Below, in pieces: positions 1 through 7,507 of a stretch of DNA of 23,738 nt. Every line of letters starts with the position of its first letter. Within the stretch, counting starts at the first letter, position 1. This stretch comes from DASVSE01 sp036399715 (GTDB taxonomy: Bacteria; Bacteroidota; Rhodothermia; Rhodothermales; Rubricoccaceae): contig DASWMO010000018.1 in the NCBI GenBank assembly GCA_036399715.1, positions 1-23,738 on the forward strand, in the 5' to 3' direction. The translations under genes were made by a program, and so were the position numbers. The notes under the pieces are model-generated. The model saw nothing but the letters and a program-made list of their open reading frames with translations, made no database searches and was not told the DNA's origin.

Positions 1-36
1 GTCCCTACTGATGAGCGCTGATCCCTCCAGACTGAC

Positions 37-798
37 GTGCCGCTGACGTTCGCGCACCTCGCTGCGGTGGTGCCTCTTGCCCGGCTCAAGCTCCCGATCT
101 CCGCCCTCGTCGTGGGCAGCGTTGCACCGGACCTCATCTACTTCGCCCGGCTCGCCCCGCGTGGTCACTTCGGCCACACCCTACCCGGGCTGTTCCTGCT
201 CTGCCTCCCGGCAGGACTCGCGCTGCTGTGGGTATTCCACCGGCTCCTCAAAGGTCCGCTCACGGAGCTAGCACCGAGCGCCGCTCAGCGCCGCCTCGCC
301 TGCTACTTGCACGCGTCGCCGTTCGACCGGCCGCTCGTGCTCGTCGCGGCCGCTGTCCTCAGCGGTGCGGCCACCCACGATGTCTGGGACGCGTTCACCC
401 ACGCAGGCGGATGGGGCGTCGCGAGTGCTTCCGCGCTACGCCTCACGGTGGCCCTCGGCCCCCTCGGCCGCATTCCGGTTTACAAGCTGGCGCAGCACGG
501 TTCCACCCTCATCGGCCTCGTCGTACTCGCGTACTCCGTTGCCGCGTGGTGGCGCCACGCGCCCGAGGCTGACACGCATTGCCACCTTCCAGCGCGTACC
601 CGGAAGCTCCGGCTCAGCCTGCTCGTCGCGGTCCCGCTCGCCGTTGGGGCCGCCTACGCGGGAGGTGTGGCTGTGGACGCGTCGGCGCCGCTAACCGTCT
701 TCGTGGGGCGGTTCGTCGTCTCGGTCACGAGCGCAGCGTTCGTCACTGCCACATTGTATAGCGCGTGGTGCCGTCTTCGCCCCGATGCGGCGGGCTGA
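37..798 (+). CDS. DUF4184 family integral membrane protein
   Basis: The 253-residue product is hydrophobic and matches the DUF4184 pattern as I know it. It opens with PLTFAHLAAVVPLARL, followed by SALVVGSVAPDLIYF, then GHTLPGLFLLCLPAG, later THDVWDAFTHAGGW, and then YKLAQHGSTLIGLVVLAYS. About five to six membrane segments are visible, around residues 18-35, 48-70, 100-112, 155-172, 193-215 and 222-243. His/Asp residues in the conserved motifs (APD, HDVWDAFTH) resemble the arrangement in membrane-bound metal-dependent hydrolases, but the biochemical function of the family is not established. The start is GTG at 37, the only usable start after an in-frame TGA at 19-21. No ribosome binding site is evident. 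It stands alone, with a gene-poor stretch after it. Family call fairly sure, function unknown. Confidence 0.85.
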   Translation: MPLTFAHLAAVVPLARLKLPISALVVGSVAPDLIYFARLAPRGHFGHTLPGLFLLCLPAGLALLWVFHRLLKGPLTELAPSAAQRRLACYLHASPFDRPLVLVAAAVLSGAATHDVWDAFTHAGGWGVASASALRLTVALGPLGRIPVYKLAQHGSTLIGLVVLAYSVAAWWRHAPEADTHCHLPARTRKLRLSLLVAVPLAVGAAYAGGVAVDASAPLTVFVGRFVVSVTSAAFVTATLYSAWCRLRPDAAG

Positions 799-867
799 CT
801 GGCCGCTGTAGCAGACTGACCGATCAGCCGCATTGCTCCACGTGTCCATCGCCGCTTACGTTGCCTT

Positions 868-915
868 GTCTAACTGCTCTGCCCTGTGCGGTTGCCGTGT
901 CGCCCGCTGTTAGAC
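868..915 (+). repeat. GTCTAAC...GTTAGAC inverted repeat, weakly attC-like
   Basis: GTCTAAC (868-874) and GTTAGAC (909-915) are exact reverse complements and fit the integron outer-box consensus RYYYAAC...GTTRRRY in the correct order. The repeat lies 70 bp after the stop of DUF4184 and 33 bp before the ATG of the DinB-like remnant, which is cassette-like spacing. Against it: the span is only 48 bp, shorter than usual attC sites. I cannot find convincing complementary inner boxes, and no second site or integrase is in the window. It could be chance. Confidence 0.2.
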
Positions 916-948
916 GGCCTCTACAGACTCACTTTGAGGGACGCACGA

Positions 949-1016
949 TGGACTTCGACCTTCCCACCGCGCTTGCGGTCGTCGAGCGTACCCCGAACAC
1001 GGTCCGTGCACTGTAG
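949..1016 (+). pseudogene. truncated N-terminus of a DinB-superfamily-like protein
   Basis: ATG at 949 is preceded by a good purine-rich site (TGAGGGA, about 7 bp upstream), a rarity in this window. It opens a 22-codon reading frame containing ALAVVERTPNTVRAL before a TAG at 1014-1016. A Leu/Ala-rich helix ending in ERTP-x-T-x-R-A-L is how many DinB/YfiT-type helical-bundle proteins begin; intact members run on for about 150 residues. No continuation of the fold is visible in any frame downstream, so the rest seems deleted rather than frameshifted. The family assignment rests on one short motif and is moderate at best. Alternatively it is a real tiny peptide. Confidence 0.4.
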
Positions 1017-1142
1017 CGGCCGGCTCGATTGGTGACACTTCAGACCTGGACGGCGGGTGACACGGTCGGGCAGTCAGGTTACGTCTGGAGGTGGAAGTCA
1101 CGCTCGTCAAGGCGGCCCAGCAGTACGCCCGCGGCGGTTCGC

Positions 1143-1820
1143 TTATGACAGGCTCCGCAGGACGCGCTCGTTGAGCCGGTGCTCGCCCGGGAACGAGACC
1201 ACCCGGTGCGGCAGGGCTGCCGCCGTCATGCGGCGCTCCTGCTCTAGCACGCGTGCTGGCGTCGCGAGGGCGTCGCGGTCGCCGGCGACGAGCGTCAGGT
1301 CCGCGGCCGCGAGCCAACCCGCCTCTGCGGCGAGGTCGAGGTCGTGCGGGAGGCCGCCGCCCCACAGCACGAGGCGCCGCACGCGCTCGGAACGGCCGCG
1401 CATCAGCGGGCTCTGCGCGAGCCACCGGGTCACTGTTGCCGTGCCCTGGCTGAAGCCGAACCCGACGAGCGGAACCGCCTGTACGTCGGCCTCGGCACGC
1501 GCGCAGACGGCGACGAAGACGTCGTCGAGGTAGCGGTTGGTGTCCGCGATGTCCGCCTCGCGCCCATCTCGGGTGGTCCAGGATGCCCCGACCCGCTCGT
1601 AGCGGCCCCCGTCGCCGCCGTCGAGGTAGAAGCGGCTCAGGCCCTCGGGCACGACGACGAGCCGCCCTGGCGCCTCGACCGCGCGGAAGTGGCGCGCGAA
1701 ATAGGCCGCGAGCTGCCCGTACCCGTGGCACGCCATCCAGATCTCCCGCACGGGTCCGTCCTCGGGGCCAAGGACGACGTACCGGGCGGTCTTGACGGCG
1801 GCGATGTGGCGAACGGTCAT
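1143..1820 (-). CDS. small alpha/beta-hydrolase (serine esterase, phospholipase/carboxylesterase-like)
   Basis: This 225-residue protein has the landmarks of a compact alpha/beta-hydrolase. There is an oxyanion-loop motif CHGYGQ at about 31-36 and a nucleophile elbow GFGFSQGT with Ser124. The acid lies in AGDRDALA (Asp181 or Asp183) and the catalytic His214 in PGEHRLNERVL. The order and spacing resemble the phospholipase/carboxylesterase group, which hydrolyses short acyl esters or, in other members, thioesters. No signal peptide is seen, so it is probably cytoplasmic. The substrate cannot be deduced. The ATG at 1820 lies 6 bp from a perfect 12-bp inverted repeat shared with the divergent DUF2256 gene, which suggests a regulated, bidirectional promoter region. 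Confidence 0.85.
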   Translation of the reverse strand: MTVRHIAAVKTARYVVLGPEDGPVREIWMACHGYGQLAAYFARHFRAVEAPGRLVVVPEGLSRFYLDGGDGGRYERVGASWTTRDGREADIADTNRYLDDVFVAVCARAEADVQAVPLVGFGFSQGTATVTRWLAQSPLMRGRSERVRRLVLWGGGLPHDLDLAAEAGWLAAADLTLVAGDRDALATPARVLEQERRMTAAALPHRVVSFPGEHRLNERVLRSLS

Positions 1821-1825
1821 AGGTT

Positions 1826-1870
1826 CGGGTTCACCCGACGGAAGGGCGGGAGGCTGACCGGGTGAACCCG
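1826..1870. promoter_or_regulatory. perfect 12-bp inverted repeat between divergent genes
   Basis: CGGGTTCACCCG (1826-1837) is exactly complementary to CGGGTGAACCCG (1859-1870), with 21 nt between. Each half is itself nearly palindromic (CGGGT-2-ACCCG), and the two half-site centres are 33 bp apart, close to three helical turns. It sits directly upstream of the hydrolase ATG and overlaps a possible upstream GTG of DUF2256. A paired operator for a dimeric regulator or a 5'-leader hairpin are both possible. No regulator gene is adjacent. The repeat is certain and the role is inferred. Confidence 0.55.
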
Positions 1871-1912
1871 TGTCGGCGCGCCGGGTTTACGCCTCCCTCC
1901 GACTCCGCCGAG

Positions 1913-2089
1913 ATGGCCGACGCCGCGCCGAGCTACCGCAAGCCCAACCTCCCGACCAAGACGTGCACCGTTTGCGGTAGGCCGTTCGCGTGGCGCAAAA
2001 AGTGGGAGCGTGACTGGGAGCACGTCACGACGTGCTCCCAGCGTTGCCGACGCGCACGTCGCGCGCGGTCTACTCCTCCTCGCGCGTGA
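1913..2089 (+). CDS. DUF2256 domain zinc-ribbon protein
   Basis: From ATG 1913 the product is 58 residues. Its core, KPNLPTKTC-x2-CGRPFAWRKKWERDW followed by CSQRC, is the DUF2256 signature. Cys18, Cys21, Cys41 and Cys45 can form a small zinc knuckle. The family is a short, basic, conserved protein of unproven function; members are often noted near photolyase/cryptochrome-type genes, which are not seen here. A longer version starting at GTG 1862 is possible, but those extra residues are unlike the family and the GTG lies inside the inverted repeat, so ATG 1913 is preferred. The last 20 bp overlap the end of the convergent lipoprotein gene. Codons around Cys41 form a perfect 12-bp hairpin (2014-2041). 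Confidence 0.85.
   Translation: MADAAPSYRKPNLPTKTCTVCGRPFAWRKKWERDWEHVTTCSQRCRRARRARSTPPRA
2014..2041. terminator. 28-nt perfect hairpin inside DUF2256 codons, possible terminator
   Basis: CTGGGAGCACGT (2014-2025), a 4-nt loop CACG, and ACGTGCTCCCAG (2030-2041) form a fully paired 12-bp stem. It is 29 bp beyond the stop of the minus-strand lipoprotein gene. On that strand it is followed, after about 12 nt, by a TTTTT run (within 1998-2002), so it could end transcription of that gene. The gap to the T-run is longer than in a classical intrinsic terminator. The hairpin is a sequence fact, the terminator role is inference. Confidence 0.4.
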
Positions 2090-2456
2090 CGAACGTCTCG
2101 ACGTCGCTCGGGAGCGGGCGGCGGACCGGGTACACCTGCGCCCGCGCCTGGAAGCCCTCGACGTCGGTCGCCTGGACGAGAATCTGGCTGATGCCGCCCG
2201 AGCCGCTGCGGTTGGCGATCGTCAGCACGACGCCGCCGCCCTCGTTGCGCGCCGACTCGGTCGCGACGCCGCGGGCGGAGTAGTAGCGTGTGACGGCGTC
2301 GATGACGGACTGAGCGGGAGTGTTGAAATACGTCCACTCGGTCGCATCGGGGCGGCCGTAGGCGTCGTCGAAGGTGACGCCGCGGGCGCAACCGGAGAGG
2401 CCGGCGCCGGCGAGGCCGACCGTCGCGAGGAGGGCGAAAAGGAAGAGCGTGCGCAT
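2070..2456 (-). CDS. small lipoprotein of unknown function
   Basis: Starting from ATG 2456 the protein is 128 residues. It has a short signal sequence (MRTLFLFALLATVG...) and a lipobox LSGC with Cys23, so it should be a lipoprotein. A longer frame reaches 2555, but its extra N-terminus is Arg/Pro-rich shadow sequence, so the internal Met is chosen. The mature part contains a helix-like stretch (TPAQSVIDAVTRYYSARG) and then beta-type sequence (GGVVLTIANRSGSGGISQILVQAT) ending in an acidic tail. I do not recognise a family. It converges with DUF2256 and overlaps its end by 20 bp. Confidence 0.75.
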   Translation of the reverse strand: MRTLFLFALLATVGLAGAGLSGCARGVTFDDAYGRPDATEWTYFNTPAQSVIDAVTRYYSARGVATESARNEGGGVVLTIANRSGSGGISQILVQATDVEGFQARAQVYPVRRPLPSDVETFVTREEE

Positions 2457-2586
2457 TGAAAAGGAGAGATGTGGAGAGGTGAAACGTTCGCCCGTCGCTT
2501 CCGGTGCCCGTTGGCGCCGGACCGGATTTTCCCGATTCCCGGGTAGGGAAGCCATGCAAGGCGGAGGGGCTGATCAGGCCCTGCCG

Positions 2587-4437
2587 TCAGGCCTCCTGCT
2601 CGGCGTACTGGAGCTCGTACAGCCGGCGGTACAGCCCGTCCGCGGCCAGCAGTTGCTGGTGCGAGCCGCGCTCGCGCACGACGCCTTTGTGGAGCACGAG
2701 AATCTGCTCGGCGTGCTGGATCGTCGAAAGGCGGTGCGCGACGACGATGGCCGTCCGCCCGTCCATGAGCACGTCGACGGCGTGCTGAACGGCCTCCTCG
2801 GTCTCCGTGTCGACGCTCGACGTCGCCTCGTCGAGGACGAGCACGGCGGGGTCCACGAGCAGCGTCCGCACGAACGACAGCAACTGGCGCTGCCCGAGTG
2901 AGAGTGCTCCGCCGCGCTCGCCGACCTCGGACGCGTAGCCCTGCGGCATGCGCTCGATAAAGCGGTCCGCCCCGACGAGCGCCGCCGCGCGTTCGACGCG
3001 GTCGTGCGGGACGTCGGAGCGGCCGAGCGTGACGTTCTCCTCGACGGAGCCCGAGAACAGAAACACGTCCTGGAGGACGAGCCCGATCTGGCGCCGCAGT
3101 TCGTCCGGCGGCAGGTCGCGCACGTCGATGCCGTCGAGCAGGATGCGGCCGCGCTGGGGCTCGTAGAAGCGCAGCAGGAGCGACAGGATGGTCGTCTTGC
3201 CCGAGCCTGTCGCGCCGACGAGCGCGAGCGTGCTGCCCGGCTCGGCCGTGAACGAGACGTCCCGGAGGACCCAGTCCGGCTCAGGAGGCTCGGTGCCGGA
3301 GGGAGACGCGGCGATCACCTCGTTCGACCCGTCTCCGGCCGCCTCCACCGGTGCCAGCGCTGCACCCTCGCCGTAGGCGAACCACACGTTCTCGAACACG
3401 ATGTGTCCTTTCGCCCTCCCGCCGGGCAGGTGCGCCGGCACGGCCGCGACCGGCAGCGACTGGTCGTCGTCGAGCAGATCGAACACGCGCTCGGAAGCGG
3501 CGAAAGCCGCCTGGACGGCGTTGAGCTGGTCCGAGAGGTTGCGGACAGGCTCGAAGAACATGCGGACGTACTGGACGAACGCGACGAGCGTGCCGACCGT
3601 GAGCGCGTCGCGCATCGCCTCGGTCCCGCCGAACCACAGGACGGCCGCGAGCGCGACGGCGGCGATAAAATCGACGACCGGGAAGAAGGCCGCGAAGTAA
3701 TAGACCGTCTGGATCTGCGCGTCGCGGTGGTCGCGGTTGATGGACTCGAAGCGGCGCTGCTCCTCGGGCTCGCGGCCGAAGATCTGGACGACCGACATGC
3801 CGGTCACGTGCTCCTGCAGGAACGCGTTCATCCGGGCGACCTGCGTCCGCGTCTCGCGGTACGCGCCGCGCATCTTGCGGCGGAAGATCTCGGTCGCGAG
3901 GAGCATCGGCGGCAGCGACGCAAGCGCGACGAGGCCGAGCTCGAGGTCGAGCGAGAGCATGAACCCGGCGATAAAGACGATCCGCGCGAGGTCGCCGAGC
4001 ATCGAAACGGCACCCGACGAGAGCAGGTCTGCGAGCGCCTCGATGTCGCTCGTCGCGCGCGTGATGAGCGTCCCGATGGGCGTGCGGTCGAAGAACGCGA
4101 GGCGCTGATGCTCGATGTGGCGCACGATGCGCGCGCGGAGGTCGAACAGCGCATTCTGCCCGATCCACTGCGTGAGGTACGTCAGCCCGAACGAGAGCAC
4201 GCCTTCGAGCACGAGCACGACCGCGAGCACGCCGACGATGCGCAGCAGGCCCGGTACGTCGCCCGTGGCGACGTGGTCGTCGATTGCCACCTGCACGAGG
4301 CGCGGCCGCAGCGGCCCGAGTGCCGCCGTCGCGACGGTCAGCACGAGCGCGGCACCGACGTAGCCGCGGTACGGCCACAGGATGCGCCCGAGGCGGCGGG
4401 CGAGGCGGCGGTCGGACTGGTTCGGGGCGTCAGGCAC
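2587..4437 (-). CDS. ABC exporter, fused permease and ATPase (MsbA/YheI-like)
   Basis: This 616-residue half-transporter has six predicted membrane helices in residues 20-310 and a nucleotide-binding domain from about 345. Visible motifs are Walker A GATGSGKT (408-415), Q-loop Gln456, signature LSLGQ (513-517), Walker B VLVLDE with catalytic Glu537, and H-loop His568. A Pro/Glu/Ser-rich insert at about 358-388 separates the first strand of the nucleotide-binding domain (IVFENVWFAYG) from VLRDVSF. The protein would work as a dimer exporting lipids, drugs or peptides across the inner membrane; the substrate cannot be read from sequence. A consensus catalytic Glu allows a homodimer. The ATG is 6 bp after the rnz stop, so the two genes are almost surely cotranscribed. 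Confidence 0.93.
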   Translation of the reverse strand: MPDAPNQSDRRLARRLGRILWPYRGYVGAALVLTVATAALGPLRPRLVQVAIDDHVATGDVPGLLRIVGVLAVVLVLEGVLSFGLTYLTQWIGQNALFDLRARIVRHIEHQRLAFFDRTPIGTLITRATSDIEALADLLSSGAVSMLGDLARIVFIAGFMLSLDLELGLVALASLPPMLLATEIFRRKMRGAYRETRTQVARMNAFLQEHVTGMSVVQIFGREPEEQRRFESINRDHRDAQIQTVYYFAAFFPVVDFIAAVALAAVLWFGGTEAMRDALTVGTLVAFVQYVRMFFEPVRNLSDQLNAVQAAFAASERVFDLLDDDQSLPVAAVPAHLPGGRAKGHIVFENVWFAYGEGAALAPVEAAGDGSNEVIAASPSGTEPPEPDWVLRDVSFTAEPGSTLALVGATGSGKTTILSLLLRFYEPQRGRILLDGIDVRDLPPDELRRQIGLVLQDVFLFSGSVEENVTLGRSDVPHDRVERAAALVGADRFIERMPQGYASEVGERGGALSLGQRQLLSFVRTLLVDPAVLVLDEATSSVDTETEEAVQHAVDVLMDGRTAIVVAHRLSTIQHAEQILVLHKGVVRERGSHQQLLAADGLYRRLYELQYAEQEA

Positions 4438-4443
4438 GAGGCG

Positions 4444-5394
4444 TCACGGGAGAGGCGTCGGGGAAAGGGCGTCGGACCGCGACGTGCCGACCGAGTAGAC
4501 CTGCAACTCGACCGCCGCCTCGCTCGCGGCGAACACCTCGCGAGCCTCGGCGACGAGGTGCGACACGTCCCCGTAGCGGGCCGAAAAGTGCGTCATCAGC
4601 AGGCGACGCGCGCCCGCCTCGCGGGCGACCGTAGCCGCCTCGCGGGCCGTCGAGTGGCCGACCTCGGCCGCGCGCGCCGCGAAGGCATCGCCGAAGGTCG
4701 CCTCGTGGATCAGCAGGTCCGCGCCGCGCGCCAGTTCGACGCCTGTGGCGCACGGCATCGTGTCGAGAACGTACGCGACACTCGCGCCCGGCCGCGGCGG
4801 CCCGACGAGTCCGTCGGGCGGCACGACGGTCCCGTCGGCGAGGACGGCCGGCTCGCCGCGCTTGACGGCCTCGAACTCGGTCCCGCGCGTCAGGCCGGCC
4901 GCCCGCGCGGCGCCGCCGTCGACCGAGCCCGGGCGCGTCTTCTCCGTGATGCGGTAGCCGGCGCAGAAGATCCGGTGCTCGATCGGGCGCGCCTCGACCG
5001 TCACCGCGTCGTCCTCGTACACAACGGCGTGCTCGAAGCCTTCGGCGAGGCCGACATGGTGGATCGTGAACGGGGCATCGCCTGCGCCCGGCATCGCATC
5101 GAGCATCGCGCGCAACGCGTCAGGCCCGACGACCGTCAGCGGACGCGTCCGCCCGAGGAGCGCGAGCGTCGTAATCAGGCCCGGCAGGCCGTACACGTGG
5201 TCGCCGTGCAGGTGCGTGATGCAGACGGCGTCGAGGCGGTCGCCGCCGAGGTGCGCCTCCATGAGGCGCCGCTGCGTGCCCTCACCGCAGTCGAACAGCA
5301 CGACGCGGCCGTCGCGGCGGATGGCCGTCGCAGACAGGTGGCGGGAGGCAGTCGGGAGGGCGGACCCTGTCCCGAGTGGGACGACGTCGAACAC
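4444..5394 (-). CDS. rnz: ribonuclease Z (tRNA 3'-processing endonuclease)
   Basis: This 316-residue metallo-beta-lactamase-fold enzyme cuts the 3' trailer from pre-tRNA. The N-terminus PLGTGSALPT...RHLSAT and LFDCGEGTQRRL are typical of the tRNase Z group. The zinc motif HLHGDH is at 61-66. Later metal-ligand regions are LDTMPC, HEATFGD, GHSTAREAA and LMTHFSARY. The length matches the short bacterial form. The start is GTG at 5394; no closer in-frame alternative keeps the first beta strand. It is first in a two-gene unit with the ABC exporter. The C-terminal tail (SVGTSRSDALSPTPLP) is unremarkable. Confidence 0.95.
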   Translation of the reverse strand: MFDVVPLGTGSALPTASRHLSATAIRRDGRVVLFDCGEGTQRRLMEAHLGGDRLDAVCITHLHGDHVYGLPGLITTLALLGRTRPLTVVGPDALRAMLDAMPGAGDAPFTIHHVGLAEGFEHAVVYEDDAVTVEARPIEHRIFCAGYRITEKTRPGSVDGGAARAAGLTRGTEFEAVKRGEPAVLADGTVVPPDGLVGPPRPGASVAYVLDTMPCATGVELARGADLLIHEATFGDAFAARAAEVGHSTAREAATVAREAGARRLLMTHFSARYGDVSHLVAEAREVFAASEAAVELQVYSVGTSRSDALSPTPLP

Positions 5395-5502
5395 GGAGCG
5401 GAGTAGAGCCGGCCAAGCGTACTCGCCGACCGCGCGCCGGGTTCAGCAGTGCGCGATGGATTGCAGGGTGCTCACTTCCTGACTACTCCAGAGGCCGCTC
5501 GT

Positions 5503-5973
5503 TCATCCAATCAAGTCGACCATCTGCAAACACGAGCACAAATTCTGTGTCGACGCATGGATACGTCCACACAACCGCCCCGTGGTGGTTGTGGCTCGCG
5601 ACCCGGGCTCACCTCCCGAGAAACAGGGCGGCTCAGAGCCCGAACTTTCAACTGAAAGCTCGCCTGCCTCGTACGAGGTTGGCGCCATCCGCGGGGCATT
5701 CACCGCAATCCCGTTCACAGCCGCTGCCACCTCCTCTTGGTTCATCCCCAAACGAATACCTTCTCGAAAGGCTGCTTTCATCGGGTCAGCGGCACGATTC
5801 AAGTCGTCTGCTGCGGCCTGCAATGCCGCCATCAACTCTGACTCTTCCGAGCTCAACGCGCCGGCGCGAGTGCCGGGTCCGACCGAGGCGCAGCCAGCAA
5901 GTGAGCCCCACACCAACACGGAGACCACGAACACCGGAGCAGTGACTGACAGGCGGCGAGTGTTTGAGATCAC
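5503..5973 (-). CDS. putative lipoprotein, unknown function
   Basis: GTG 5973 opens a 156-residue product with an N-terminal hydrophobic segment (VTAPVFVVSVLVWGSLAGC) ending in a lipobox LAGC. The frame extends upstream to 6123, but that part overlaps the end of the AtuA-family gene and reads as Arg/Ser-rich noise. The mature protein has a helical middle (ELMAALQAAADDLNRAADP...EGIRLGMNQEEVAAAVNGIA) and a low-complexity, Cys-containing tail with no familiar domain. Base composition here is visibly less GC-rich than in the neighbours, with more mixed third positions, suggesting a lineage-specific or acquired gene. It lies 34 bp after the AtuA-family stop on the same strand. Moderate confidence that it is expressed. 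Confidence 0.55.
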   Translation of the reverse strand: MISNTRRLSVTAPVFVVSVLVWGSLAGCASVGPGTRAGALSSEESELMAALQAAADDLNRAADPMKAAFREGIRLGMNQEEVAAAVNGIAVNAPRMAPTSYEAGELSVESSGSEPPCFSGGEPGSRATTTTGRLCGRIHASTQNLCSCLQMVDLIG

Positions 5974-6007
5974 GGAAAAGATGGATGTCTGTGCGTTGGG
6001 GACGGGG

Positions 6008-7381
6008 CTACACCTCGACGAGGTCCACGCGCGATGACACGAGGCGCTTCTCGATGAGGGCCGGCCAGTACGCGACGACCTCGGACGCCCGCGGCCGGCC
6101 ACCGGCGAAGCCCGTGACGGCACTCGGGCCGGTCAGGATCAGCGGCGCGATCTCGCGGCCGAACGCGTCCACGGCCGCGCGGTCGGTCCCCCGAACCGAT
6201 ACCCGAAGCTGGACCTCGTCGAGGTCTGCCTCGCGCGCGGCGTCGGGCGCCGTCTGCTCGGAGAGCGCGCTCAGGCCGACAATTTCGGCGCGGTACTCGT
6301 CGAACTGGAGCCCGAGCGCATCGAGGCGCGCCTTGAGAATCTCAGATGCCGCGCGCGCCTTGGCCGCGGCGTCTGGCCACGCGTAAACGAGCGTCGACGT
6401 GGCCTTCCAGCCGTCCGAGTAGGCGCCCGAAACCTTCAGGAACGGCGTCGACGGCTGCCCGGTGATGCCCGAGACGCGGACGCGGTCGCCGCCTTCGTCC
6501 TCCAGCCGGATCGACGTGAAGTCCGCGATGCAGTCGGGCGTGATGTAGTCGGCCGGGTCGCCGATCTCGTAGAGCAACTGCTCGGCGACGGTCCCGCGCG
6601 AGACGAGGCCGCCTGTCCCGGCGTGCTTGGTCACGACGAACGAGCCGTCCGCGTTCGCCTCGACGATGGGGAAGCCGACGCCAGCTAGGTTCGGGACCGT
6701 GTGCCAGTCCGTAAAGTTGCCGCCCGAGGACTGCGCGCCGCACTCTAGGATGTGTCCGGCGACGGTCCCAGCCGCCATCTTGTCCCAGTCGTCCCACGCC
6801 CAGCCAAACTTGTGGACGAGCGGCGCGAGTGTGAGGCCCGTGTCCGTCGTGCGGCCCGTCACGACGATGTCGGCGCCTCGGGCGAGGGCCTCGGCGATTG
6901 GCTGCGCACCGAGGTAGGCGTTGGCCGAGACGACGTGGTCGCGGAAGCCGGCGAGCGGCTCGCCGGTCTCCATGTGCTTCAGTTCGGCACCGCCCTCGAG
7001 CAGACGGTCCAGCTCCGGCAGCAGGTCGTCGCCCGTTACGACGGCAATAATCAGGCCCGTCACGCCGCGCTTCCGCGCGCCCTCGGCGATGGCTTGGGCG
7101 CACGCCTCGGGGTTCACGCCGCCGGCGTTGGAGATGATCTTGAAGCGCTTCTCCACGACGTCCGGCGCGAGCTCGACCACGACGTCGACGAAGTCGCGGG
7201 CGTAGCCGAGGCGCTCGTCCCGCAGCTTCTGCTTCTGCATGATGGACATCGTGACCTCGGCGAGGTAGTCCATCACGAGCACGTCGATGGGGCCGTTTCT
7301 CGCCTGGTCGATCGGCGCGCGGGCGAGGTCGCCCCAGAAGCCCTGCCCGGAGGCGATGCGGAACGGTGCGGAGTCGGACAT
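6008..7381 (-). CDS. AtuA-family protein (acyclic terpene utilization, DUF1446)
   Basis: From ATG 7381 the protein is 457 residues. It begins RIASGQGFWGDLARAPIDQ and continues with DVLVMDYLAEVTMSIMQKQK, KIISNAGGVNPEACA, VTGDDLLPEL, ANAYLGAQPIAEAL, VVTGRTTDTGLTLAPLVHKFGW, GHILECGAQSSGGNFTDW and TKHAGTGGLVSRGTVAEQLLYEIGDP, which are hallmark segments of DUF1446/AtuA. AtuA is named for the Pseudomonas acyclic terpene (citronellol/geraniol) pathway, but the family is broad and often sits with acyl-CoA carboxylases. No such partner is visible here, so terpene use should not be assumed. The frame runs upstream to 7948, but that part is antisense to the propeller pseudogene; the Met before SDSAPFRIASG is the family-like start. 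Confidence 0.88.
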   Translation of the reverse strand: MSDSAPFRIASGQGFWGDLARAPIDQARNGPIDVLVMDYLAEVTMSIMQKQKLRDERLGYARDFVDVVVELAPDVVEKRFKIISNAGGVNPEACAQAIAEGARKRGVTGLIIAVVTGDDLLPELDRLLEGGAELKHMETGEPLAGFRDHVVSANAYLGAQPIAEALARGADIVVTGRTTDTGLTLAPLVHKFGWAWDDWDKMAAGTVAGHILECGAQSSGGNFTDWHTVPNLAGVGFPIVEANADGSFVVTKHAGTGGLVSRGTVAEQLLYEIGDPADYITPDCIADFTSIRLEDEGGDRVRVSGITGQPSTPFLKVSGAYSDGWKATSTLVYAWPDAAAKARAASEILKARLDALGLQFDEYRAEIVGLSALSEQTAPDAAREADLDEVQLRVSVRGTDRAAVDAFGREIAPLILTGPSAVTGFAGGRPRASEVVAYWPALIEKRLVSSRVDLVEV

Positions 7382-7507
7382 GGGTCGAGGTGAGAAGCGC
7401 TTCCAGAAAGCTAGCACCGCCGCCACCGGCTGTCCGGACGACGGGGCACGTGCCCTTGTGTGGGGCGTCGGATGCGGGGATATTCCGCCTTTCGTTCCGC
7501 CCGCCCG

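Larger units (their letters stand above)
799..1142. other. gene-poor stretch with an attC-like inverted repeat and a gene remnant
   Basis: No intact gene is supported over these 344 bases. They hold the attC-like inverted repeat at 868-915 and the truncated DinB-like start at 949-1016. The rest (1017-1142) has short open frames in several phases, and none resembles a family I recognise. The stretch looks less GC-rich than the flanking genes. It reads as the scar of past insertions or deletions between the DUF4184 gene and the hydrolase. Confidence 0.5.

Noticed and set aside
910..1731. 273-codon minus-strand frame overlapping the hydrolase
   Set aside because: It is a different frame from the hydrolase with its catalytic triad, and its Arg/Ala/Pro-rich product has no motifs.
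3004..5406. 800-codon open frame on the plus strand
   Set aside because: It is antisense to the ABC exporter and rnz, and its product is almost entirely Arg/Glu/Asp/Ala/Val, as expected from the complement of GC-rich coding DNA.
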